Assembly: GCF_036108815.1 (NCBI RefSeq)
Contig: NZ_CP107985.1
Location: 6,259,501 to 6,323,500 of the forward strand
DNA length: 64,000 nt
From: Streptomyces sp. NBC_00353
Lineage (GTDB): Bacteria; Actinomycetota; Actinomycetes; Streptomycetales; Streptomycetaceae
Reading direction: 5' to 3'
Shown piece by piece: positions 41,660 to 49,820 of the stretch. The translations under genes were made by a program, and so were the position numbers. A model generated the notes under the pieces. That model was not told the origin of the DNA and made no database searches. It saw only the letters and a list, made by a program, of their open reading frames with translations. Position 1 is the stretch's first letter; every line of letters starts with the position of its first letter.

Positions 41660-43441
41660 GTGACTACTACCGCCTCCCACCACCTCTCACCCGCCTTTCC
41701 CGGCCGCGCCCCCTGGGGCACGGCCGGCAAGCTGCGAGCCTGGCAGCAGGGCGCCATGGAGAAGTACATCCAGGAGCAGCCGCGTGACTTCCTCGCGGTT
41801 GCCACGCCCGGCGCAGGGAAGACCACCTTCGCGCTGACCCTCGCGTCATGGCTGCTGCACCACCATGTCGTGCAGCAGATCACCGTCGTCGCGCCGACCG
41901 AGCATCTGAAGAAGCAGTGGGCGGAGGCGGCCGCCCGGATAGGGATCAAGCTCGACCCCGAGTACAGCGCGGGACCCGTGAGCAAGGAGTACCACGGGGT
42001 CGCGGTCACGTACGCGGGTGTCGGCGTCCGTCCGATGCTGCACCGCAACCGGTGCGAGCAGCGCAAGACCCTCGTGATCCTCGACGAGATCCACCACGCC
42101 GGTGACTCGAAGTCGTGGGGTGAGGCCTGCCAGGAGGCGTTCGACCCGGCGACCCGGCGGCTCGCGCTCACCGGTACGCCGTTCCGGTCCGACACGAACC
42201 CGATCCCGTTCGTCGCGTACGAGGAGGGGAACGACGGGATCCGGCGGTCCTCGGCCGACTACACGTACGGGTACGGGAACGCTCTCGCCGACGGCGTCGT
42301 CCGCCCCGTGATCTTCCTCAGCTACAGCGGCAACATGCGCTGGCGCACCAAGGCCGGTGACGAGATCGCCGCCCGCCTCGGCGAGCCCATGACCAAGGAC
42401 GCGATCGGGCAGGCCTGGCGGACCGCGCTGTCGCCCACCGGTGACTGGATCCCGAACGTCCTCTCGGCCGCCGACAAGCGGCTGACCGAAGTGCGCAAGG
42501 GCATTCCGGACGCGGGCGGTCTCGTCATCGCGACCGACCAGGAGTCGGCACGCGAATACGCCAAGATCCTCAAGAAGGTCACCGGTGAGAAGGTGACCGT
42601 GGTCCTCTCCGACGAGAAGGCCGCGTCGAAGAAGATCGACAAGTTCAGCGAGGACGACTCGCGCTGGATGGTCGCGGTCCGGATGGTGTCGGAGGGCGTC
42701 GACGTGCCGCGCCTCGCGGTCGGTGTGTACGCCACCACCATCTCGACCCCGCTCTTCTTCGCCCAGGCCGTCGGGCGTTTCGTACGGTCGCGCCGGCGCG
42801 GCGAGACCGCTTCCGTTTTCGTGCCGACCATCCCGATGCTCCTCGACTTCGCCAACGAGATGGAGGTCGAGCGGGACCACGTCCTCGACAAGCCCAAGAA
42901 GGGCAGCGACGAGGAGAACCCGTTCTCGGAGGAGGACAAGCTCCTCGCCGACGCGGAGCGGCTGGAGGACGAGGAGACCGAGGAGCAGCTGCCGTTCGAG
43001 GCGCTGGAGTCCGACGCGGTCTTCGACCGGGTGCTGTACGACGGTGCCGAGTTCGGCATGCAGGCGCACCCGGGCAGCGAGGAGGAGCAGGACTACCTGG
43101 GCATCCCCGGGCTGCTCGAACCCGACCAGGTGCAGCTGCTGCTCCAGAAGCGGCAGACCCGGCAGATCGCGCACAGCAGGCAGAAGCCGGCCGGGGAGGC
43201 CGACCTGCTGGAGAAGCCGGCCGAGGCCCGGCCGGTGGTCACCCACAAGCAGCTGCTGGGGCTGCGCAAGCAGCTCAACACGATGGTGTCGGCGTACACG
43301 CACCAGAGCGGCAAGCCGCACGGTGTGATCCACACCGAGCTGCGGCGGGTCTGCGGCGGGCCGCCGAGCGCGGAGGCGACGGCCGGGCAGATCCAGCAGC
43401 GGATCAAGAAGGTGCAGGAGTGGGCCACGCGCATGACGTGA
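41660..43441 (+). CDS. DEAD/DEAH-box helicase (type III restriction-like/XPB-like)
   Basis: 593 residues. Superfamily-2 helicase: Q-like RAWQQGAMEKY, Walker A ATPGAGKT (48-55), DEIH (142-145), LTGTPFRSD (motif III), SEGVDVPRLAVG (motif V) and QAVGRFVRSRR (motif VI). The C-terminal ~190 residues are acidic and then helical with no clear domain. No restriction or methylase gene is nearby, so it is more likely a housekeeping DNA or RNA helicase conserved in actinobacteria. Start GTG 41660 (GGAG 3 bases upstream). Confidence 0.87.
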   Translation: MTTTASHHLSPAFPGRAPWGTAGKLRAWQQGAMEKYIQEQPRDFLAVATPGAGKTTFALTLASWLLHHHVVQQITVVAPTEHLKKQWAEAAARIGIKLDPEYSAGPVSKEYHGVAVTYAGVGVRPMLHRNRCEQRKTLVILDEIHHAGDSKSWGEACQEAFDPATRRLALTGTPFRSDTNPIPFVAYEEGNDGIRRSSADYTYGYGNALADGVVRPVIFLSYSGNMRWRTKAGDEIAARLGEPMTKDAIGQAWRTALSPTGDWIPNVLSAADKRLTEVRKGIPDAGGLVIATDQESAREYAKILKKVTGEKVTVVLSDEKAASKKIDKFSEDDSRWMVAVRMVSEGVDVPRLAVGVYATTISTPLFFAQAVGRFVRSRRRGETASVFVPTIPMLLDFANEMEVERDHVLDKPKKGSDEENPFSEEDKLLADAERLEDEETEEQLPFEALESDAVFDRVLYDGAEFGMQAHPGSEEEQDYLGIPGLLEPDQVQLLLQKRQTRQIAHSRQKPAGEADLLEKPAEARPVVTHKQLLGLRKQLNTMVSAYTHQSGKPHGVIHTELRRVCGGPPSAEATAGQIQQRIKKVQEWATRMT

Positions 43442-43936
43442 GGCCGTGAGGCCGCGCGGTGACGGGTGTCGGGTGTCGGTCGGGGCGGGGCTGCGGGCCC
43501 CGGACCGACCCCGGCTCTGCCGTCCGGGGCCCGGCGAGGCGGTGATCCGGGCCGGCGAGGTCCTGGCGGACAGAAAAATTGCGCCACATTCGTTTACGGT
43601 GAGTTAACGATGGTTCACTTCCGCACACGGAGCGTCGCGGAGGCGTTGGCCGACCTGGACGCGCGTAGATGCTCGAAATCCGGTCGGCGCCGCGCTGACC
43701 GGCACTTATGCTTCCGAGGCACAACCGCATTTCCGCGGACGCCCGGATTCTGGACGAGGTCTTCCGCTGAGCGGACCGGCTCGCTACTGTCCCAAAAAAG
43801 TGAACGCCCCGTGGCAACGCCGCCGCGGAGCGCAGCCGGTGCCTTGGCCGCCGGCGGCCTCTCCGTGCGTCGCCGCTGGGACCGGCGACGCAACCTCCGT
43901 GAGAGTGCCGCCACTCACCAAAGAGGAGAGGGCGTC
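43442..43936. other. Intergenic region upstream of the IclR gene
   Basis: About 495 bases without a gene I can support; the frames here have weak codon signal. It includes an A+T-rich patch at 43570-43620 (GTTTACGGTGAGTTAACGAT) and a run of six A's near 43795 that may mark promoters. No strong hairpin was found after the helicase gene. Confidence 0.5.
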
Positions 43937-44578
43937 GTGACCGCGGAGACCTCCCAGACGCTCGACCGGGGACTACGCGTCCTCAAGCTGCTTGCCGACA
44001 CCGACCACGGTCTGACTGTCACCGAGTTGTCCAACAAACTCGGCGTGAACCGCACCGTCGTATACCGTCTGCTCGCGACACTGGAACAACACGCCCTGGT
44101 ACGCCGCGACTTGGGCGGCCGGGCCAGAGTCGGCCTGGGCGTGCTGCGCCTGGGCCGCCAAGTGCATCCGCTCGTACGGGAGGCAGCGCTGCCCGCGCTG
44201 CGGTCCCTCGCCGAGGACATCGGAGCCACCGCCCACCTGACCCTGGTCGACGGCACCGACGCGCTGGCGGTCGCGGTCGTCGAACCGACCTGGACCGACT
44301 ACCACGTGGCGTACCGGGCCGGCTTCCGTCATCCCCTCGACCGCGGGGCAGCGGGCCGGGCGATCCTTGCCGCCCGGGCGAAGCCGGTGGCCGAGCCCGC
44401 CTTCACCCTCACCCACGGCGAACTCGAAGCGGGTGCGAGCGGCGCTGCGGCCGCGCTGATGGGCGTGACGGGGGTCGAGGGCAGCGTGGGTGTGGTGATG
44501 CTCGCGGACGCGGTACCGGAGCGGGTCGGCCCGCGGGTCGTCGACGCGGCCCGTGAGGTGGCGGACGCGCTGCGGTAG
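43937..44578 (+). CDS. IclR-family transcriptional regulator (short)
   Basis: 213 residues, shorter than the usual ~250. N-terminal winged helix is intact (LDRGLRVLKLLADTDHGLTVTELSNKLGVNRTVVYRLLATLEQHALV). The effector domain keeps the start (RSLAEDIGATAHLTLVDGTDALAVAVVEPT, FRHPLDRGAAGRAIL) but appears shortened in its middle, where the ligand pocket lies. GTG 43937 has AGGAGAGGG just upstream. Target unknown; the next gene rightward is the Lon-domain protease. Confidence 0.85.
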   Translation: MTAETSQTLDRGLRVLKLLADTDHGLTVTELSNKLGVNRTVVYRLLATLEQHALVRRDLGGRARVGLGVLRLGRQVHPLVREAALPALRSLAEDIGATAHLTLVDGTDALAVAVVEPTWTDYHVAYRAGFRHPLDRGAAGRAILAARAKPVAEPAFTLTHGELEAGASGAAAALMGVTGVEGSVGVVMLADAVPERVGPRVVDAAREVADALR

Positions 44579-44587
44579 TGACCGGGT

Positions 44588-44624
44588 CCGTCCGGTGGCT
44601 GTGCTGTCCTCAAGCGCCGGACGG
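44588..44624 (+). terminator. Terminator of the IclR gene containing a dispersed Streptomyces motif
   Basis: 8-bp stem CCGTCCGG / CCGGACGG with a 21-base loop. The 3' arm belongs to GTCCTCAAGCGCCGGACGG (44606-44624), a sequence I recognise as scattered between genes in many Streptomyces genomes. Confidence 0.55.
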
Positions 44625-44720
44625 GGCCTCGAGCATCTGACGGGCCGGTCCGGCCGGTCGGGTGTCCTGGGGCGCCGGCCGGGCCGGGGGTGGCCGCACC
44701 CGCCCTCCGCCCCCGGCGGC

Positions 44721-44726
44721 TAGATT
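44721..44726 (+). promoter_or_regulatory. Predicted -10 element of the S16 protease gene (leaderless)
   Basis: TAGATT followed by 6 bases and the GTG at 44733. Confidence 0.5.
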
Positions 44727-44732
44727 GGGCGG

Positions 44733-45521
44733 GTGGTCACTCGTCTCTCGCGCCCCCGCACCCTCGCCCTCTGCGCCCTGCCCGTCGTCGCGCTGTTCGG
44801 CGTGGCCGCCTTCGCGCCGCTGCCGTTCACGCTGGCGCAGCCCGGTACGACCGCGAACGTGCTCGGGGACGTGCGCGGCACGCCCGTGATCAGCATCGAG
44901 GGCACGCCGACCCGGTCCACCAGCGGTCAGCTGCGGATGACGACGATCATCGCGACCGGGCCGAAGGCGGACGTCGGTCTGGGAGATGTGATCGACAGCT
45001 GGTTCCGGACGGACCGTGCGGTCCTGCCCCGCGACTCGGTCTACCCGACCGGCGGCTCCGAGAAGGAGATCGAGAAGCACAACCTCGAGGACATGGAGAA
45101 GTCGCAGAACGCCGCCGTCGACGCGGCCCTGACGTACCTCGGAAAGCCCCCCGGCTCGGTGGACGTCACCTTGCATCTCGCCAATGTGGGCGGGCCCAGC
45201 GCCGGCCTGTTCTTCGCGCTCGGCATTGTCGACAAGCTCGACGGCAACGGCTCCGGCGGCGATCTCACCGGGGGCCGCACCGTCGCCGGCACGGGCACGA
45301 TCGAGGCGAACGGCAATGTCGGCGCCGTCGGCGGGGTCTCGCTGAAGACCCAGGCGGCCAAGCGCGACGGGGCGACCGTCTTCCTCGTCCCGAGGGCCGA
45401 GTGCAAGGAGGCGGGCGCCGAGCTCCCGAAGGGGCTCAAGCTGATCCCCGTCACGACGCTGAAGAGCGCGGTGTCCTCGCTGCAGGCGCTGGAGCAGGGC
45501 CACAAGGTCCCGAGCTGCTGA
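44733..45521 (+). CDS. Membrane-anchored Lon-domain (S16) protease, YlbL-like
   Basis: 262 residues. An N-terminal anchor (TLALCALPVVALFGVAAFAPLPF) puts the rest outside. The C-terminal half is the Lon proteolytic domain with the Ser-Lys dyad S156 (GGPSAGL) and K205 (SLKTQAAKRDG). The PDZ domain usual in YlbL proteins is not evident between the anchor and the catalytic part, so the protein is shorter than the typical ~350 residues. Probably cleaves envelope proteins. Predicted leaderless. Confidence 0.88.
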   Translation: MVTRLSRPRTLALCALPVVALFGVAAFAPLPFTLAQPGTTANVLGDVRGTPVISIEGTPTRSTSGQLRMTTIIATGPKADVGLGDVIDSWFRTDRAVLPRDSVYPTGGSEKEIEKHNLEDMEKSQNAAVDAALTYLGKPPGSVDVTLHLANVGGPSAGLFFALGIVDKLDGNGSGGDLTGGRTVAGTGTIEANGNVGAVGGVSLKTQAAKRDGATVFLVPRAECKEAGAELPKGLKLIPVTTLKSAVSSLQALEQGHKVPSC

Positions 45522-45565
45522 CGGCCGGGCCGTGATCCGGCCCGGCGCGACTCGGTCAGTGCCGC

Positions 45566-45600
45566 CCCGACCTGACCTGACCTGACCCGACCTGACCCGA
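45566..45600. repeat. Pentanucleotide tandem repeat (CCYGA)7
   Basis: Seven 5-base units, CCCGA or CCTGA, in the gap between the S16 protease and the leftward MFS gene. Non-coding. Confidence 0.85.
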
Positions 45601-45627
45601 CCCGGTCGGTGCGTGCGGGCCGCCCGC

Positions 45628-46920
45628 CTACTCGCGTGAGACGTCTGCCTTCACCGCGGCGGCCGCGTCACCGCCCCGCACTCCCTCGGACGGCCTGTCG
45701 TCCATCGTGCGCCACACGGGGAAGACCATCGGGCTCACCGTCGCCAGCAGGTACACCCCGCCCAGCGCCAGCAGCGCCCCGTCCACACCCACGCTCTCGA
45801 CCAGCAGCCCCGCCACCAGCCCGCCCACCGGCAGTGCCAGCTCGCAGCCCGCGGTGATCGCCCCGGAGACCCGGCTGCGGAGCCGTTGCGGTACGCGTTC
45901 GTACATCACCGTGGTCAGGATCGGGTTCAGTACCCCGCCCGCGAGACCGCCGAGCAGCATCGTCACGGCGAGCGGCAGCGTCGTGTCCGTCAGCGCGGCC
46001 ACCACGAACCTCGGCCCGCCGCAGAGCACCACACACACCGTGAACACCGCCCGCCGTGAGAACCGGTGCCCCACCGCCCCGTACACCAGCGCGCCGGTCA
46101 GGCCGCCCGCCCCGAACAGTGCGGTGAGCAGCCCCAGTTGGGTCGCGCCGCCCAGTTCACGCTCGGCGTGCACCGGCAGCAGTACGGCGTTCCAGCCCTG
46201 GTCGGTGCCGTTCATGAACAGCACCATCACCACGACGGCCAGCAGCAGCCGGTTGCCGAACAAGTAGGTATAGCCCTCGCGCAGTTCGGCGCGGTACGTA
46301 CGCAGCGAGACCAGCGCGGTTGACTTGCGTGGCTCGGCCGACCGTACCCCTCGTACGCCTGCCGCGATCAGCAGTGCGGACGCGCCGAACGTCGCGGCGT
46401 CCAGCAGCAGTACGGTCTCCGCGCCCACGAACGCGATCAGCACCCCGGCCAGCGCCGCCCCGGTCATCCTGGCGCCGCGCGAGGTGGCGTCGAAGAGGCT
46501 GGCGGCGCGGGTGATCGTGGTCCCGGCGTGTTCGGCGAGATCCGGCAGGAGGACGTAGCGCGCGGTGTTTCCGGGTGTGTGGACGAGTCCGTTGAGCGCC
46601 ATCAGCGCGCAGAGCATCCAGAACTCGAGCGCCCCCGCGTAGTGCAGGAGCGGGACGGCGGCGATGGCGAGACCGCACACCGTGTCTGAGGCGACGGAGA
46701 CCCGCCGCCGTCCTGCCCGGTCGATGACGGGCCCGCCGATCACCGCGGAGACGACGATCGGCAGCGTGGCGCAGAAGGCGACGAGGCCGGCCCGGCCGGC
46801 GCTGCCGGTGGTCTGCAGGACGAACCACGGGACCCCGATCAGGGTGAGCGAAGTACCCGCAGTAGATATGGAGTTGGCTGCGAGAAGAGCGGCGAGCGGC
46901 TTGCGGTTCCCCCCGTCCAT
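45628..46920 (-). CDS. MFS transporter (DUF894/enterobactin-exporter-like)
   Basis: 430 residues, 12 membrane helices. Opening ANSISTAGTSLTLIGVPWFVLQTTGSAGRAGLVAF and the loop VIGGPVIDRAGRRRVSVASD (motif A) fit the EntS/MFS_3 group. ATG at 46920; an in-frame start 28 codons further out is less likely. It lies downstream of an ArsR-type regulator on the same strand, with one small gene between; substrate unknown. Confidence 0.87.
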   Translation of the reverse strand: MDGGNRKPLAALLAANSISTAGTSLTLIGVPWFVLQTTGSAGRAGLVAFCATLPIVVSAVIGGPVIDRAGRRRVSVASDTVCGLAIAAVPLLHYAGALEFWMLCALMALNGLVHTPGNTARYVLLPDLAEHAGTTITRAASLFDATSRGARMTGAALAGVLIAFVGAETVLLLDAATFGASALLIAAGVRGVRSAEPRKSTALVSLRTYRAELREGYTYLFGNRLLLAVVVMVLFMNGTDQGWNAVLLPVHAERELGGATQLGLLTALFGAGGLTGALVYGAVGHRFSRRAVFTVCVVLCGGPRFVVAALTDTTLPLAVTMLLGGLAGGVLNPILTTVMYERVPQRLRSRVSGAITAGCELALPVGGLVAGLLVESVGVDGALLALGGVYLLATVSPMVFPVWRTMDDRPSEGVRGGDAAAAVKADVSRE

Positions 46921-46922
46921 GG

Positions 46923-47132
46923 CTAAGCCGTGCGAGGGGTGCTGGGGGCGGGCAGGCCATGGCGGTTCGGTAGGACGTGCAGGCCCAACTCGACCAGGGC
47001 CCATCCCAGGCGCATGCGGAGGCTCTGCCGCGGTGACTGGCGGGGCCGGCGGGACAGGCGGAACTCGGAGGCCTGCTGCTGCAGTTCGGCGGAGCGGAGG
47101 TGGTGCAGCGGCAGGTGCGTGTCGGGGTGCAT
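46923..47132 (-). CDS. Small basic protein next to the ArsR gene
   Basis: 69 residues, not a named family. N-terminal MHPDTHLPLHHLRSAELQQQASEF could be an amphipathic helix; then a strongly basic run (RLSRRPRQSPRQSLRMRL) and a short hydrophobic piece (GWALVELGLHVLP). GAGAGGA 7 bases upstream of the ATG supports translation. Its stop is 2 bases before the MFS start, so the two are translationally coupled. Similar small proteins occur beside ArsR regulators in other actinobacteria, by my recollection. Confidence 0.7.
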   Translation of the reverse strand: MHPDTHLPLHHLRSAELQQQASEFRLSRRPRQSPRQSLRMRLGWALVELGLHVLPNRHGLPAPSTPRTA

Positions 47133-47209
47133 GGCGAAGTCCTCTCGGGCGGTGAGGTCAGGCGGTGCGGCCGGGTGGTGGGGTCGGGCGGCGCGGCTGG
47201 GCCGTGCGG

Positions 47210-47818
47210 TCAGTCGGTGGGGCGCGGGAAGACGTGCAGATGGGTGCGGACGACGGCCGAGCCCTCGGTGTCCTCGGCGACCCGGCCCCGGTAGCTTTCG
47301 ACCAGGTCGTGGATCTTCTCGGCGAGCTCCAGCGAGAGCTCCGGGGTGAGCCGCACCTTGAAGTCGCTCACGTCCCACGAGTGCTGCCACTCCTCGGACC
47401 ACTCGTGCATGGTGCCGAGCCAGGTGTTCAGCTCCTGCGTGTGCGAGCCGGCGATCTCGTGCAGGACGACTCCCATGGCGCCGCGCACTTCGGGGTTCGG
47501 GTCGCGCAGGAACTCCGCCGTCCGGTCGAACGCCGTACCCATGTGCACGGCCCGCCACCACCGCTCGCGGCCCTTGCCGAGCGTCGGGTCGTCCTCGACG
47601 AAGCCGTACGTGGCCAGTTGGCGCAGGTGGTAGCTGGTGGCGCCGCTGGACTCGCCGAGCCGGTCCGCCAGTCCCGACGCAGTGGCGGGGCCGAACTCCC
47701 GGAGGGTGTTGAGCAGGCGGAGCCGCAGGGGGTGGGCGAGGCCGCGCAGGGTTCGGGCGTCGACGCGGTGGATGTTCGGGTCGAGCGGCTTCTCGCCGTC
47801 GGCTTCGTTCGCTGCCAT
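47210..47818 (-). CDS. ArsR-family (HTH_20) transcriptional regulator
   Basis: 202 residues. Winged helix RTLRGLAHPLRLRLLNTLREFGPATASGLADRLGESSGATSYHLRQLATYGFV, followed by a ~100-residue helical C-terminal part with W-rich stretches (ERWWRAVHMG, MHEWSEEWQHSWDV). No cysteine cluster for metal binding is visible, so it is not a classic arsenic sensor. ATG 47818. A set of repeats lies directly upstream and is its likely operator; it probably controls itself, the small gene and the MFS transporter. Confidence 0.88.
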   Translation of the reverse strand: MAANEADGEKPLDPNIHRVDARTLRGLAHPLRLRLLNTLREFGPATASGLADRLGESSGATSYHLRQLATYGFVEDDPTLGKGRERWWRAVHMGTAFDRTAEFLRDPNPEVRGAMGVVLHEIAGSHTQELNTWLGTMHEWSEEWQHSWDVSDFKVRLTPELSLELAEKIHDLVESYRGRVAEDTEGSAVVRTHLHVFPRPTD

Positions 47819-47834
47819 GCTTCGACGATAGACA

Positions 47835-47882
47835 TGCAAAGGTCTCTTTGCAACGCTTCTTTGCAACGAATTCTTTGTAACT
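47835..47882 (-). promoter_or_regulatory. Operator-like repeats upstream of the ArsR gene
   Basis: On the + strand: TGCAAAG-GTCT-CTTTGCA is a perfect inverted repeat (47835-47852). CTTTGCAACG recurs at 47846 and 47859, and CTTTGTAACT follows at 47873, giving three copies 13-14 bases apart, within 65 bases of the regulator start. Confidence 0.6.
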
Positions 47883-47901
47883 TCTCGGCGGGCGGGCGCC
47901 C

Positions 47902-48894
47902 CTAGCCGTTCTTGATGAAGCCTTCCTGGATCAGCCAGTCCTTCGCCACGATGTGCGGGTCCTGCCCGTCCACGTCCACCTTCGCGTTCAGCTCCTGCGC
48001 GACCTCCGTGGTCAGCCGTCGGCTGACCGGATCCAGCAGCCCCGCGATCTCCGGGTACTTGTCGAAGGTCGCGGTGTGGATGACGGGCGCCGCGTTGTAG
48101 TTGGGGAAGAAGTGCTTGTCGTCCGCGAGGACGTCGAGGTCCATCGCCTTGATCCGGCCGTCCGTGGTGAACACCTCGCCCAGCAGGCAGGAGTTGGACT
48201 TCGACACCTGCGTGTAGATGATCCCGGCGTCCATCTTCTTGATGTTGCCGGGCGGGATCGACATCCCGTACGCCTTCTCCATGCCCGGCAGCCCGTCGTC
48301 GCGCGAGGCGAATTCGTTCTCCACGCAGATCGTCACCGCCGACGGGTTCCTCTTCGCCAGCGCGGCGACGTCGGAGAGCGTCCTCAGGTGGTACTTCGCG
48401 TTGTTCTTCCTGCTGATGGCCAGGGCGTAGGTGTTGTTGAGGGTGGACTGCGGCAGCCAGGTCACCCCGTTCTTCCGGTCCTCGTCCCGGACCGCCTCCC
48501 ACTGCTTCAGCGGGTCGGTGATCGGCTTCGCATGGCCGAGGTAGGTGATCCAGGCGGTGCCCGTGTATTCGTACATCGCATCGGCGTCGCCCTTGATGAT
48601 GGCCTCGCGCGCGCTGATCGACCCGGGCAGGTTCGTCCGGTCCAGGACCTCGGCACCGGCGGCCTTGAAGACCAGGCCGATCATCTGGCCGAGGATGATG
48701 TTCTCGCTGAAGTTCTTCGAGGTGACGGTCAGCGAGGCGCCGTCCAGCGGCCGGCCCTGGCCGACGGAGCCCGGCACGACGTCGTCGGCCATCGGCGAAC
48801 CGCTCTTGAGCCCGCAGCCGGCGAGCACGGGGGTGAGCACCAGCACACCGACGAGACCGGCCCGGATCGTGCGTGACGCCCCCGCCGTACGCAT
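47902..48894 (-). CDS. Osmoprotectant ABC transporter substrate-binding lipoprotein
   Basis: 330 residues. Lipobox VLAGC near residue 27. Mature protein is of the OpuAC/ProX type: SLTVTSKNFSENIILGQMIGLVFKAAGAEVLDRTNLPGS, then DADAMYEYTGTAWITYLGH and STLNNTYALAISR, which form the aromatic cage for quaternary amines such as glycine betaine or choline. Last gene of a four-gene leftward operon; its start overlaps the permease stop (TGATG). Confidence 0.9.
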   Translation of the reverse strand: MRTAGASRTIRAGLVGVLVLTPVLAGCGLKSGSPMADDVVPGSVGQGRPLDGASLTVTSKNFSENIILGQMIGLVFKAAGAEVLDRTNLPGSISAREAIIKGDADAMYEYTGTAWITYLGHAKPITDPLKQWEAVRDEDRKNGVTWLPQSTLNNTYALAISRKNNAKYHLRTLSDVAALAKRNPSAVTICVENEFASRDDGLPGMEKAYGMSIPPGNIKKMDAGIIYTQVSKSNSCLLGEVFTTDGRIKAMDLDVLADDKHFFPNYNAAPVIHTATFDKYPEIAGLLDPVSRRLTTEVAQELNAKVDVDGQDPHIVAKDWLIQEGFIKNG

Positions 48895-49820
48895 CACCCC
48901 ACCTCCAGTCCGCGTGGCGTCAGCGCCACCTCGACCAGGGAGGCCATCCAGTCCACCAGCAGCGCCAGCACCACCGTCAGCACGGAACCGAGCACCAGCA
49001 CCGGCATCCGCTGCGTCTGGATGCCCGAGGTGATCAGGTCCCCGAGCCCGCCACCGCCGCCGAACGTCGCCAGGGTCGCCGTGCCGACGTTGAGCACCAG
49101 CGCCGTCCGTACGCCCGCCAGGATCAGCGGGACGGCGAGCGGCAGTTCGACCTTCGCGAGCGTTCCCATCGCCGACATGCCGATGCCGCGCGAGGCCTCG
49201 ACCAGGTTCGGTTCGATCGCCTTCAGGCCGGCCACCGTATTGGAGAGCACCGGCAGCACCGCGTAGATCACCATGCCGATGATCGCCGTCCGCGGGCCGA
49301 TGCCCAGCCAGATCACCAGCAGCGCCAGCAGCCCGATCGCCGGGGTGGCCTGCCCGACGTTGGCGACCACCGTGACCAACGGGGCACCCTTGCGGAACCT
49401 GCGCCGGGTGAGCGCGATCCCGAGCGGGATGGCGATGATCAGCACCCAGAAAGTGGAGATCGCGGTCAGTTTGACGTGCTGCCACCAGCGCAGTTGCACA
49501 TTGCCGCCGGAGAGCGAGTTCCTTGCGATCGAGTCGAGAGGGACGTTGGTGATCCACAGGTACGTGGCGACGAGGACGATCGCCAGGGCGGCCGGTACCA
49601 GCACCAGCTTGCGCCAGGTGATCCGGCGCGGCGGTCCTGCGGGCGGCGGTGCGGGCTCCTCCTCCTCGTCGTGGAAGGCTCGGCCCCTGACCTCGAGCTC
49701 GCCGGGCGGCCGGGCGGGCATCGACTGCTCACCGGTCTTGGGAGGCACCGGAACGATGGGGGGAATCGAACCGTTGGGGGGAATCGGCTGGTCGGGCGGG
49801 ACCGGCTGGTTGGGATTCAT
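48894..49820 (-). CDS. Osmoprotectant ABC transporter permease with Pro-rich N-terminus
   Basis: 308 residues. The first ~70 residues are Pro-rich and cytoplasmic (PNQPVPPDQPIPP...), unusual for this family. Then about six membrane helices with the family loop GLKAIEPNLVEASRGIGMSAMGTLAKVELPLAVPLI. Pairs with the other permease of the operon. ATG at 49820 overlaps the ATPase stop (ATGA). Confidence 0.9.
   Translation of the reverse strand: MNPNQPVPPDQPIPPNGSIPPIVPVPPKTGEQSMPARPPGELEVRGRAFHDEEEEPAPPPAGPPRRITWRKLVLVPAALAIVLVATYLWITNVPLDSIARNSLSGGNVQLRWWQHVKLTAISTFWVLIIAIPLGIALTRRRFRKGAPLVTVVANVGQATPAIGLLALLVIWLGIGPRTAIIGMVIYAVLPVLSNTVAGLKAIEPNLVEASRGIGMSAMGTLAKVELPLAVPLILAGVRTALVLNVGTATLATFGGGGGLGDLITSGIQTQRMPVLVLGSVLTVVLALLVDWMASLVEVALTPRGLEVG

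Noticed and set aside
41660..43441. Part of a restriction-modification or other defence system
   Set aside because: The helicase resembles type III restriction subunits in its motor only; there is no methylase, nuclease or other defence gene beside it.
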